Positions 25,201 to 36,702 of a stretch of DNA of 64,000 nt are shown here, piece by piece; the first letter of the stretch is position 1; each line of letters opens with the position of its first letter. Origin of the DNA: Melanocharis versteri (lineage: Eukaryota; Chordata; Aves; Passeriformes; Melanocharitidae); NCBI GenBank assembly GCA_013397845.1, contig VZTG01001872.1, positions 1,362,739-1,426,738 of the forward strand. The letters run 5' to 3'. The notes beneath the pieces were generated by a model, which was not told the DNA's origin, searched no databases, and saw only the letters and a list, made by a program, of their open reading frames with translations. The position numbers and the translations under genes were made by a program.

Positions 25201-28200
25201 GAAAATAAAAGTGCAACTCACAAAATGTAAAAACATATGGTCAACTGAAACTGAGCCTTTTACCAATCCCTTCACCTCAGAAGCAAAAGAAATCAGGCAC
25301 AGAGACAATACATAACTACAGTGCTGAACTGCTAGAGGTGTGCAGAAAGTAATGCTGTTTAGGCACAACTACAGAAATTCCAACAAAAACCAGATCTTTG
25401 CTTAACTAAAATAAATGGTTGTACCAAGACAACGTGAAGCACCATTGCAGGTCATTGCTGATTTTGCTTTCTGACCTCGGACCTCATGCTTTAAAAAGAT
25501 AGAGATAATGGCAACACTTTGTTTCTATCTTGACGGTACAATCTTGCACCTGTTCTGTGAAGACAAACACAGGTGTGGCCTGAATAAAGCCACCTGAAAA
25601 GCGCAAAGACAAATAGCAAAAACAGACTTCTAGTGGCCACTGCCCTGACACCATGAACCATTTTGCTTCCTGCAAGACTGTTTGCTTTCTATCACATTTA
25701 TTTATGTCTTTCTCCTAATTCCTTCACCTTCTGCATTTGTCCTCACTCTCACAGATATGAAGCAAAGCCACAACATCATTTCAGATGCGGAGTCCTCCCG
25801 TCTTACCCAGACTGAGGGTCAAGGAGGGTGGCTGACACTGCATCCATTGGACTCCTTTGATCATCTATTTTTTGAGGAATCTCTAGTTGGGTTCAACAAG
25901 ACCCTCTCCTAGGAGGTTTGGAGAGCTCGATTTGGGCTATTTTTGCTGAAAGTAATATAGCACAGGCTATGCTTACTGGGACAATATTCCAATCTCGGTT
26001 CCAGAGTGGGTAATCTCCTGTAGATGTACGGATGAGAGGAAAAACTCAACATTTATATGAACAGAATGTCAGAGGTGATCTTACACAGGATCACTTTTCT
26101 AAGACCGAGTTTCCAAAATTTGGCAACTAGAGTGAAGTGAATATGACCTTTCCCCAGAGAGGCAGGTACAAGAAAGAAAATTGAGTCTTGGAAAAGACAC
26201 AGACTCTGAACATTATGACAAAAAGAAGCCACCCTTCCTGGAAAAGAAACACCAACGGGCCTGAGGCCAGCATTTGATCTGTGCTAGGAACATTTGGATA
26301 TTTTTATGAGCAGCAAGTTCATCAAGAATCTTGCCTGAGGTTAAACCTCACAGAAAAGACAAAATAAGGTTAGTAAGGACTGTTCATGTGAGAAGAGAAG
26401 TACAGGAAGAGGCCAATGTGTTGATCTTGCATTATGGAAATCAATTAAGCATTAATTATAAATGTTCCTGAAGGTTAAGTGGAGTGTGCCTTGCTACAGA
26501 GCCAGCAGCCTGACGGACCCATCGGGCTTCCTGACGCAAACAGCTATGGGTTCCTTGGGCAGAGGGAAATGCTGAGCTCCACTGCCCCTCTGCAGCTGGG
26601 CACCCCACCCCGTAAGCACGGCAGGGATTTGCCATGGGCAACAGAGGGGTCCTGAGGAACAGCTCTCTGAGACCTGCACCAGGCACCGGGGCAGCCTTGA
26701 GCAGCAGGGAGACCAAGAGCAATCAACAGTCCTCCCGGGCATTGCTTGTTTCCTAAATACCCTCACTCCTAGTCCCACTAGACTAAAATAGCAAGCCCCT
26801 CCAAGTTGCTTCCATCAGTGAAACTTTTGCCTCAGCAAGACCAGAGTAAAGACAACAAGCTTTGAAACATTCCCTCCCTTGACAGCATTCCCAGGAGGAA
26901 GGCTGCAAGAAAAGGCCCCAGTGGAGCTTCTGTTTGCTGCAGACATGGTACAAATAATGTTGATCAAGCAGTTTCTGCCTTCCCTCCCTTCCCTGTCATG
27001 CAATTTCTTAAGAAAGGTTTCTCCTGCTCTGCTACATCTGTGGAATAAGGTGGTTTGTCTCCACTACTCTGATTATGTACAGCTTAATTATCTACTGACT
27101 AATTGCACTTGCCTTCTTGAATGTCTCCAGGTAACAGGAGTACTGCTTTCTTTTTGCTCATTGGGCCGTGAAGGCAACCAGTTTGTCTTATCCTTTCTGG
27201 TACTCCCAGACAAAGGGCCTTTCAAAAGAAAAAAATCCTGAACAGATAATCTAAGTAATCCCTCTTTCCACGCCCCAAATGAGACAAATAAATGTGTGTG
27301 CATGCGTCCATCCTGGAGTCAGCTCCTAATGCAGTTACCTGACTGTACCGCCCTGAGAGCTTTACCTATCCAGAGGGAGGAGCACCCTGCCCACGGTCAC
27401 TTTCCAAGTGATTTACTTAAAGGAATTTTCAGGAATGCAGGGTTAATCCTGACAGCCGTACCTGCTAACAGCTTGAAGCAGCAGCACAAATGAGGGTACT
27501 GTCACTCACCGTGAGCAGGTCAGCGTTCCTGGCTTTCACCCAGGAATGGCCAGCTCTCCTCCAGAGGAAGTGCCTGCCTCTTCTCGTGTCGCAAACCAAG
27601 CACAGCAAAGTGGATCACACATAAACCAGAGACAAAAATCTGTGCTGCAGTAAAACAAGAATGTGGGATAGACCGGTAACTGGTTCACAGCATGCCCGTG
27701 TGATCAGCCCTTGTACCAGGGTCAGCACTTACCCCTCGGGACATTCTCTTTTCAACGCTCATCTGAAACGGGAACCAGTCAAGAAACTGAGTATTTCCAA
27801 GCAGAGGTCCCTGAGCCAACAGGAGTGCAGGTCTCAGCTACACATCTCCATTTGGGAATACTTGGCATGCTGGGGCTCTTCCAAGTGCATCTGGCCTCAG
27901 CAGACTCCAGTGCCTTCATAGATACTCTTCTTGAGTTCGCCACATTGATGTTTCCAGTTTTACAGCTGTTGCAGCTAAACACAGAGTTCTACAAGCTATG
28001 TAAAAGGCAGTATCTTTGTCAGTAGATATGAAGGATGATACAAAGATTTTCTTCAACTGAAATTATACCATGATTGTGCTCCTGAAAATAGAAAAATCCC
28101 CTCCAAATTATGCATATTCCCCTACTTCCCCTGCTCAAATCTCTTTTTGAAGATTGATTCTGGAAGACAAAAATTTGCATAAATCTGCACTAAAAAGTAT

Positions 28201-28376
28201 CTGAGCATAATCCAAATCTGGATACCCTGGGATGGTGGTATGAGATGGTTATTGACTAAAATGTCAACAGAGCTTTGGTTTTATGGCAACTATCTGCCTG
28301 ATACTCCCTGGAAGTCAATAGTTGCAATTTAAATTTTGTAATTTTGGGGTTATTGGAGTTTCTCTTTCCTGTACTG
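22256..28376. other. Non-coding stretch, no gene recognised
   Basis: Contains a (TTC)6 microsatellite at 23277-23294. A moderately GC-rich patch at 26490-26720 is open in several minus-strand frames at once, which reflects base composition rather than coding. No transposon homology was recognised over 6 kb. Confidence 0.4.
23277..23294 (+). repeat. (TTC)6 microsatellite
   Basis: Six perfect TTC units, flanked by unique AT-rich sequence. Confidence 0.9.
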
Positions 28377-28399
28377 TTTTTTTTTTTGGGGGGGGGGGG
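28377..28399 (+). repeat. T11G12 homopolymer junction
   Basis: Eleven T (28377-28387) directly abut twelve G (28388-28399). Such a junction is prone to slippage and sequencing error, and the G-run can form quadruplex structures together with nearby runs. Confidence 0.9.
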
Positions 28400-29554
28400 A
28401 TTCTTCCAACCCCCTCCAGTCAGATGTAGGGGGTTAATTCACTTAATCCCCTTGATTTCTCTCTCCTGAGAGTCTTCACCATCCTCCCTTTGCTACGAGT
28501 CAAACTCAACCCATTACCAATACATGAAAAATGTTGTCTTTCTCCACTCTCATGATTTTGCTAGCCCAAGAAGCACAAACAAGCCTCCTTCAAATTTTAT
28601 CAATCTCCACACCACTCTTATATCCTTTCATAGGGTCTTTTCTTGGGTTCTTTGGGCCGTGGAGCTCAATCCTGTTCAACACAAGTGAAATCTTCTGAGC
28701 AGGGCTTTGAAGCAGGGTTTCTCCTTCGGTAAGAGAAGGGGGCACTGCTGCCTATCTCTGGTTCAGTTCTAGACCAAAAAGCCCACAACTGAGCTTTTTA
28801 AGGGGTCAAAAGACAGCCTGAAGAAGGAGCCTAGAAAAAGCATTAGCCTGTTTTTCTGTGTTTCACCAACACTTATGGGGGAAGCAGGGGAAAAACTGCT
28901 CGGAGTGGGACAGTAGTGGGCACAGAGAGAGAGAGATATCTCCAGATTGCTGAGGAACTCAGAGCCCAAACTAACGAGAGTTGAAGACCATACACATTAA
29001 AACGGCAGCTGCTGTTGCAGAGCCTCCATTCTACTTAGAGAAGAAAAGCCCCGCCATAGGTCTTCAGCACCAAATTTGGGTGCCAAACTCTTCTTTGTAG
29101 ATTTCGTCTGCAACAACAGAATTGGAGAGGGAAGGCTTTTGATTAGACAGTACCTGCCAGGGGCGTTACTCCTGTGAGGGACTAAAACTAAGCCATAGCA
29201 TCCCTCTGAGATTTATACCACTGAAAGAGAAAACATCTGATTGAGCGACAAATGCCTTATTTGCTTTCACACCTGAAGTTGACCAGAGATACTCTCAAAA
29301 AGAGCCTCTGCTACAGAAAATAGAAATTACCAGGGAAAAAATATTACAACACACATAGGAAGACAATGCCAAGTAGCTGAAAGAAATGGGTAAAAAAAGG
29401 CAATTATCAAATGGCACATGAAAAGACAAAAATTTCCTTTTAATACTCTGCTTTTGCACTAGTCTTATCTACACATATCATATGTTGGCACTCAGTGAAT
29501 TTAAACAAGATGCTCAGCTCTTCTCAGCACACAGGCACTGACATTTATTTCAGA
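28400..29554. other. Non-coding stretch, no gene recognised
   Basis: A short (GA)n run lies near 28926-28936. No homology recognised. Confidence 0.4.
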
Positions 29555-29725
29555 AATAAAAGGGCCTTGTAATTAATTTGTAAGGCGGTATATGGTTAAT
29601 TTTTGATGCCTTGTAAATGCTAATTATGAAAGCAGATGTTAAAGGGTTCCTTAAGAAATCAATACTTTATTATACAATAATTGCATCTGCAAGTTTAATG
29701 TTCTTCATGAGACTCTGAAAGAATG
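29555..29725. promoter_or_regulatory. Possible conserved non-coding element
   Basis: AT-rich, non-repetitive segment dense in TAAT/ATTA cores (gtaattaattt, ggttaattt, gctaattatg, caataattgc, tttaatg). It has two similar modules, ccttgtaattaatt and ccttgtaaatgctaatt. This composition resembles homeodomain-bound developmental enhancers. It is a composition-based guess and conservation cannot be seen here. Confidence 0.2.
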
Positions 29726-31821
29726 GAAGAGGTTGGGAGGCCAGAAGATGCAAAGGTGGCTGCATGACCTGGAAAGTTATCAAGAATTTGAGGCCTACTA
29801 AAATGCCCAGATGCCGTTAAAATATTTTCAAAAATCTAACACTTGTTATGGAAAGCAAACTGTGAGTACATCTGTCTAGATGACACTTGGGCCCAATACA
29901 ATCCTGGGCACATATAATTGAAATGGCTATTTCGTTATTCATCCGAGAGCTTTGATTATGCCTTTGTCTGAATGATTTGTTTCTCTCAGGAGCAGCATTT
30001 CAGCTCTGTCCCCCTCATCTTCCCCTGGCTCACTCCCCAGTTGTTCCAGCTTTCTACATAGGAGCCAGCGAGGAGCTACCGTTGGGGTTGTAAGCCCTGG
30101 AGACAGGATACAGCTGAAAAATCATTCTTCCAAGAATTTCTGGGTCACTGTCTAATTGATACTAGCATTAGCATGTTTCATATTCATGTTCCAACTCCAC
30201 AGGCAGTACTCACTCTGTACCCAGCCATGTGGGACTGCTCTAGGCGGTGAGTGGGAGCCCAAAACAACACTACTGTATCAGCCTAAGAACGCACCAGCCC
30301 CGAGAGTTTTACCACAGCAAAACAGAGAAAAAGAGTCTTTCTTCCACTGTGGTCATCAGTGCAGCAGCACATTCCTCTGTTTTTTATTACACACTTTTAA
30401 AAAGAAATATACAATGTTTCTTAGAGCTTATTAATTTGTAAAGAAACCACAAGTTATTTCCTTACATCATGGGGTTTTAATTTTTTTTAATCCTTACAGA
30501 CTATGAAAATCCAGGGACTTCAAAGGAAATGAGTTTACAACTCAGTATGTTATAAAAGGAGTCCAGACCACGTCCACAAATATGATACCTTTTGCTAAAA
30601 GAAAAGTATTTCACAGGTTCTATTACAGCTTATACTTTGTTGAGAAACTGAATGAGAAGTGAGTAGTGATTCATAAAACAATCTCTACATTTAACGCACG
30701 ATAAAACAAGATAGTATTGCACAGCTTTCTTAGAGAGGCAAAAGGCGGTGCCTTGTGATCAGCAAACTACTCAAACAAAAACCCAGCAGGAGGGGATGTA
30801 ATGCTGACTAGCTGCAACCACTCCTAGTGATTCATCTCATCTCCAGCAACTCACCCAGTCAGCACATCCAAAATGCAATGGGAGAATTTAATGCATGTCC
30901 CTGCCTACTCGCCCCCAGAGGGATGAAAAAAGGACAATATGCGCATGTGCCCACATGTGTGCCGTCCATGCAGCACTTCTCTGTGAAAGGATGCTCACCT
31001 CTGTGCTACTGTGAGAATTTCAGTTTGGCTGCCTACAGACAGGCCAGAGGGAATCTGCCTCAATTCATCAGCTATACAGTGACAGAGGTGGTTCCAGGAA
31101 TTATGTCTTCCAGGAGAAAGCTTGGTCTTTGCTGAACACAGCAAACACCCCAACAAATCTCCAGAAGTAGGAATCCCGACACATTGAAATATGCTCTCTT
31201 CTCTTTTTGCCCAATGATACAATTTTCTGGCACTTGTCCATGACCAGCAAGATGTAATATACATTCATTTATGAAGGAGTGACACATCGCTGCTTGACAC
31301 CCATAAGAAAAACACGCAAAAGAAGTAACTTCATGTATACTAGAGAATTGGCAGTGCCAAAGAGGAATTTCTTTTTCCGGCACGTCAAACATAACCTCAC
31401 TCAAAACCATGGAGGATGAAGAGCTCTATCTGTATATTCCATAATCCCTGGCCCACAGACGGTGCTTTGCCCAGTGCTTTGTGACCTGCAGATGTGGTCA
31501 GCACAGGAAACAGAAGTGAGCCCATCAGCTTCCTTCCAAATTTTTCTGAGGATATTACCAATATCCGGGACACGCTTTTTGGAGACAAATCAGCACCCAG
31601 TTAGTCACTAAGCTAAGCATCCTGGCTGGCTGAGTCCTGTTGAAAACCCACCCAGCAGTGCTTTGGAAATCTGCCTCTTGTTGTGAAACCTATTGAAAAC
31701 CTATCCTGAAAGTGAGCTATAAAGGGACAGCTTCTTCAGATTTAAAAACAACCTAAATGTCACTTTACAAGTCTAGGCAAGGGAATGAAATGCTTAGCTC
31801 TAAAAAGAAACTCAACCCAAA
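29726..31821. other. Non-coding stretch, no gene recognised
   Basis: A poly-T/A tract lies at 30477-30490. The minus frames at 30995-31410 overlap each other and lack motifs. No repeat homology recognised. Confidence 0.4.
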
Positions 31822-31862
31822 CTAAAACAAAAAACAAAAACAAAACAAACCACCAAAAAAAA
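31822..31862 (+). repeat. A-rich (AAAAC)n-like simple repeat
   Basis: Repeated aaaac/aaac units forming a low-complexity stretch. Confidence 0.75.
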
Positions 31863-32599
31863 CTCCCTAATCCATAACAGAGATGAATAACCATGCTTAC
31901 CCCTAAATTTTCCTTTCTTCAGGGACAGCATCCACTGGTATTACTCAGTATCTTCACAGCTGCCTGGAAGTCTGAGGACCCAGTCCAGACTCATCAATTC
32001 CTGCCACAGGCACAACTCTCCTACCGAAAAGCCCCATTAGCTGAGATGACCCAAAACTTACAACTGAAAATGGGTCCTTCTGATGACGAACACCTGTAAT
32101 TCAGTCAGACACAGAACACTGCATGTACGCTCTTAGTGGGGAGCACAAGAACCCTGCCATTCGGTCAGTTACAGAGCAGCAAGAGCTTGTCTTTGAGCTG
32201 GTCTGTAACATGTAACCAGCATCTCTGCCTGAAGAAAGGAAACGGCAAGGTAAACACCCGGATGGGGTTTCTATTCTTCTGCACAATGAAAAACACAAGG
32301 GCATCTTATCGTCCGCACAAGGTGTGGAAGGAAATGAGATTAGGTTTATAAATGCAGTGTCCATAAAGAAGAGTTCACTGGGCACATTACTACCAGCTGC
32401 CAAAACACTAGGCCAATTTCAGACTACAGAACAGCTAGAGACATTTCAAGGATGCAGGCAAAATAGATTTGGCAATGAGGTGTTTGATCTCAAAAGCAAG
32501 ACTGAGGTGGGAAGAGGATGGAGACAGCTGCTTCTGGAAGGGCTGCCCAAGCCCTACCAAAACCAGCCATGTCATCACAAGCTGCTTGTTGAAAAAACT
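31863..32599. other. Non-coding stretch, no gene recognised
   Basis: Short overlapping frames on both strands (for example 32101-32403 minus, 32324-32623 plus). No repeat family or domain recognised. Confidence 0.35.
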
Positions 32600-32947
32600 C
32601 TACCGATGCAGCTTATGAAATGACACCGTCCTATGGATCAATTCTAACAGCAGTGTTGCTTCCCAAATGGTCTTAGGGATTTCAGGATGTGATCTTTTAC
32701 TGTATTTCTTGAGCATGCACATTTTCATGTCCCCAGACACTGAAGAAGTGTCTCCAGTCCCTTCCAGGCAGATGATGAAGCGCCACCGGCTGTCGTCGTA
32801 ATCTTGGGCATGCTTTGGTTCTGGAAAAGCTGCTGTGAGGGCATCCCATTTAATTGCATCTACTGGACACAGTAGTTTGGCAGGGAGGCACGCTACAAGC
32901 AACAGGAGAAAGGAACAGAACTGGAGGGGGACAGCCCCCAAAGACAT
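32600..32947 (-). CDS. Unrecognised 115-codon ORF with signal-peptide-like start (doubtful)
   Basis: The ORF runs from a true ATG (complement of 32945-32947) to TAG at 32600-32602. Residues 1-23 look like a secretory signal (MSLGAVPLQ then the hydrophobic run FCSFLLLLVACLPA). The rest is polar, with cysteines at about 27, 60 and 77 and a KHAQDYDDSRWRF segment. Codons around 32775-32795 carry several CpGs, unusual for the neighbourhood. I recognise no family and see no clear donor inside, so it would be a single-exon gene. The length alone is compatible with chance in 64 kb, and an overlapping minus frame (32893-33087) is also open. Treat it as a hypothesis, not a gene. Confidence 0.15.
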   Translation of the reverse strand: MSLGAVPLQFCSFLLLLVACLPAKLLCPVDAIKWDALTAAFPEPKHAQDYDDSRWRFIICLEGTGDTSSVSGDMKMCMLKKYSKRSHPEIPKTIWEATLLLELIHRTVSFHKLHR

Positions 32948-34511
32948 TCTGACTGTGGGATTTCATCCTGACATCCCCAGGCAAGGCAGCTCGTATCACC
33001 TCCCTCAGACAATGAGAATCCCCCTAACAGACATCTATACTGCTCCTCAAGCTTCTGCCAAGGGTATTGTCTGAGAGAGTAACTCAACAGTGCTGTCTCC
33101 GGGGGAGCTGACTATCTGCTGCTGGCAGCCCAGACACGCTTAAAGAAGTCCAAGTATTTGAAGGAATAGTTCATTGGCTTTTGTATGGTTTCCCACAGCA
33201 CCTGATATTGCCACTCTGGGATAACGTTCCACAATAGCGATAGTGATCTTGCACTCTGCCACCTCAAGGGCTACTTTGAAGTAGAAAAGCAGCACAAGAG
33301 CAGCTCTCACTAGAGCCAAGTGCTAGTCAGCACTCACAGGAACGAGTCGCAGTTTGTCCAGAAGAAACAGAAGCTCCCCATGAGACTGAACTGGAACGGA
33401 GACACTGAGAGAGATCATTCCTGCTACTGACATGAGGAGACGCACATCTCAGTGAGAAAACACATACCCATCACCCTTAGCAGGGAAGGATGGCTTCACC
33501 CAAACACAGAGAAAAGTTAGGAGGGAAGAGAGTAAACAATTGATTTCAATGAGATGGCACATGCACGCACACAAATTCCCAAACAGACTGCCTTGAGTGT
33601 TAAAAATAATCCTTTGGATTTCTTAATAGTTCAAAGAGTATCTTATTAACAAGTCATTTAAACGAGGAAACAAAGCAGTGTTTTTTCCTGCTTTTTTGTG
33701 GGGTTTTTTTGAGTCTTTGGTGTTCACATTTTTAAGTCCTCTCCACAGCCTTGGGACCACAGGATTTAATGAGAGATAAGATGTTCACATAACATCTTGA
33801 CTTGAGAAGCTTGAATTTTAAGAAAACACAACTACTGCCAGGCTAACGACAGGCTAACAATAGTTGGCCCTTCTCAAATTTGGTAAAAACACCACCTGTT
33901 GAGTGATCAGCAGATGCCTCAAACTGGAATTTGGGCAACGTTTCTTTGTTGTGAAGTCTCTTATGTGCCACTCTGAATCAGAAGAGAATATCTACTTCAT
34001 CTTAGAATTGTCTGGTTTCTGTCGAGTTTTTTGTCACAATTTTACCGCCAGTGCTGTCATCTCAAGTTTGGCTGAAATTATAGATTTTTGCCAAATAAAC
34101 TTTCCCAGCATGCTGCAAGAACCAACACATTCCTATGACTTTAAAACAAAAATTCCAGAGCAAAGAGTTGTTCTGGAATAAATAGAGACTTCTGCAGTGC
34201 TGAGAACTTGGAGGTTGAACAGATTATAGACAAAAGCAAAACCCACTTCAACACTATGTTGAAAAGTAAACACCGCAGGGTGGGGAGAAGAAAAGAGGAA
34301 GAAAAAAAAGTTAAGAGCATTCTAATTTTTTCCTGTGTTCTCAATTTAAAGATTTTTATAAATAACACATTTTTTGAAGATTCACTTTCCTCCACTGACT
34401 TCTAAGTCTCCAGAAATTTTTCTGCTATACTAAAGATTTGCTCTTTGTACTAAAGTAGTAGTTCAACAATATCTGGCCCTGATGCAATTTTTTTAAAGTA
34501 GACTTTAGAGT
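32948..34511. other. Non-coding stretch, no gene recognised
   Basis: On the minus strand a 51-codon open run ends at 33112-33114 with a tryptophan-rich composition, and a donor-like CCT|GTGAGTG lies near 33335. Neither resembles a known protein, and I read them as chance. T-runs lie at 33686-33712. Confidence 0.35.
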
Positions 34512-34600
34512 ATCATTATCCTCATTCCATAGGTGAGGAAATAGCTTATGTAAATTGCTGAAGGTCACTAACCAGTCAACAGTGCAGGCTCAAGGCTCTC
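34512..34600 (-). mobile_element. MIR SINE relic, minus strand
   Basis: In order, the plus strand reads 'tatcctcattccataggtga', 'ggaaatagc', 'ctgaaggtcactaaccagtc' and then 'agtgcaggctcaaggct'. This follows the reverse complement of the MIR core (ATCCCCATTTTACAGATGAGGAAACTGAGG ... GGTCACACAGCAAGTCAGTGGCAGAG) with many substitutions. MIR is an ancient tRNA-derived SINE of amniotes, with only sparse remnants in birds. Confidence 0.65.
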
Positions 34601-36324
34601 TCCCCCCTCCACCACACTTTACGGGAAATGGAATTAAAGAAAATTTCCAAATGAAACATGTTATTTTTCCTTTTAAGTCCTGTCCTTAATAACTGACACA
34701 GAGATCACCAATCCTATGCTCTGAAACATCTGAGAAAGGGGAGAGATGCCCAAACTGATTCAGCTAGTAGGAGCTCATATCAGCAAATGAGTGAAAAAAA
34801 ACCATTACAAACACACTTTCCTTCTGGAAGTGTAGGTGCTGAGGCTCCACTTGATTTTTTCTGCTTCATATAGTTGGGTGTGTGTCAACCCACAAACATC
34901 CAGGCAGCCCCTGTGCACCTTTGCTGAGCAGAAATTTCCAGCCACCAGGCTTCCCCTTTGCAGGGCTGCGGAAAAACGGAGAAGGGATGCTCTGCTCCTT
35001 GTCTTGACCAGAGTTAAAAGGGATCTCACACCCAAGGGATTCTCCTGCTCCAGCGTGCCCCTTCAGCTTGAGGTTTAACGTAACAGGACACACCGAGTTC
35101 ATGAAGACTTGACACCACATGTACTTTGCAGAGTCTTCATCTACTCTCAGCAGCTTTCCAGCTCAGTGGAAGACCAGGGTGAGTGGTAATAAGGAAATGT
35201 TTGCTGCTGCCAGTGATGCTACCAGCCCTCATGTGAATACTGTGCTCCCCCAGCAGCTTGGGCTTCCTTGCCAATTAGTTATCCTTCTCTCTTCAAAATA
35301 ATTAGTCTTTTGCTCTTCTCTCTATAGATTTTTATGCCAGAATGTTCCCCTATGCTTTTGAACAGTATTTGGAGAAACTCACAGTATTTACACAGCAGAG
35401 CTGTAGCACGAGGCAGCCACACTGGTTTATACATCTACCTAGGATATCACCTGCTCCATGCAAAGCAAGTTATTGAATTCAGTTTCAGCTGGCCCTTAAA
35501 GAAAAATTATTTCCATAAAGCCTGCTTTTCCCCTAAAAGGTCAAACATCTTGATCTGTCAGACACATCTCATGCCAAATCTTGGCAAATACAGTTTTATG
35601 TGCCATTAGGTGCTGACTGCTCACCAGAAAAATAAAATAAAATAAATAAATAAATAAATAAATAAAATCACAGCTAGCAAGAGTCAGCTTAGCATTTACA
35701 GAACGCCACTGCTTGTGGCCCTACCATCACAAAAACCTCACACATTTAAGGACATCCCAAAGCAGAATGCTGGGAACTCATCAGTGAGATGAGACTGACT
35801 CAATCTGGCAAAAATTCTACAGCTTTTTTTAGGCAAAAACCTATTGCCTTCAGCAGGATACAGGGATGCTCAGAATGTAAATTGACTCCACGATTTCATG
35901 CCTTTTAACTCAAGTGGATGCCCCCAGAATTTTCTAGTCTCATTCTCACAGACTACATAGAACAGGTCAGTGTTTCCTGCATTAACCTCTATCCGTGCTT
36001 CAATATAGCAAGTTTTATGTTAGCAGCTTTTTCCACTTTCACTGCACTCTGCCCAGGGTTTTTGTATCTAACATGCTCTGGTTACACTCAAAGAGGTCAC
36101 TTAATCTGCAGCCAACATTGCTGAGCAGGGAGGAAGGGACACTCCCGTGCTTCACTGCAACCAGCATCCAAGTGAAGGCAGCAGTGTTCATGATCTCTTC
36201 ACTGGGAACACCCTCAGGAAAACACAGGGTGCCTTACCTGGAAAGCAGAGGACTGGTGGTCTTTCCGATGTGCGGTTTTTAATTTACGTACATTGATCTA
36301 GATACTGCCGGAAATGGATTTGTC
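34601..36324. other. Non-coding stretch, no gene recognised
   Basis: Contains the (AAAT)n microsatellite at 35628-35668. A donor-like CAGG|GTGAGTGG at about 35179 follows several AG sites, but no convincing exon is defined. Confidence 0.4.
35628..35668 (+). repeat. (AAAT)n microsatellite
   Basis: About ten AAAT/AATA units, the first two as AAAAT variants. A length-polymorphic locus is likely. Confidence 0.92.
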
Positions 36325-36702
36325 TTCCCCAATACAAGACAGGCATGGACATACAGGAGGAAATCCAGTGAAGAGCAACTAAAGTGATTAAGGGACTGGA
36401 GCAACCCCCATGGAAAGAGGCTGAGGCAGCCTGGGTTGCACAGGCTGGAGGAGACTCAGGATCTTATCCATGTGCATAAATATCTGGTGGGGATTTTGGA
36501 CAGCAGTAAAGAAGATGAAGCCATGCTCTTCTCAGAGGTGCTCAAGAGGTGATTGGCACAATTTGAATTACAGAAAGCACCATTTAAACATAGTAAAAAC
36601 ATTATTACTGCAATTGTGGTTAAACAGTAGCAGTTTGCCCAGATATTTGCACCATCTCCATCCTTGGAGATATGAAAAAAAAAACCCACTGTACATGGTC
36701 TT
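36325..36702 (+). mobile_element. CR1 LINE fragment, internal, plus strand
   Basis: The plus strand follows the CR1 reverse-transcriptase end and early 3' UTR in order: ccccaatacaagacaggcat, then 'gattaagggactggagcaac', 'agaggctgaggcagcctggg', 'cacaggctggaggaga', 'gatcttatccatgtgcataa', and then a decayed 'tttgcccagatatttgcacc' and 'tccttggagatatg'. The polyprotein frame is broken by stops and shifts. The usual 3' end with its octamers is absent, so the copy is truncated or eroded at both ends. It looks older than the CR1 at 11251. Confidence 0.88.

Noticed and set aside
26490..26726. GC-rich patch with three overlapping minus-strand ORFs
   Set aside because: Several frames open at once points to base composition rather than coding.
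33111..33290. Tryptophan-rich minus-strand open run of about 51 codons
   Set aside because: At first it looked like a protein C-terminus, but its composition is atypical, there is no family match, and a run this long is common by chance.
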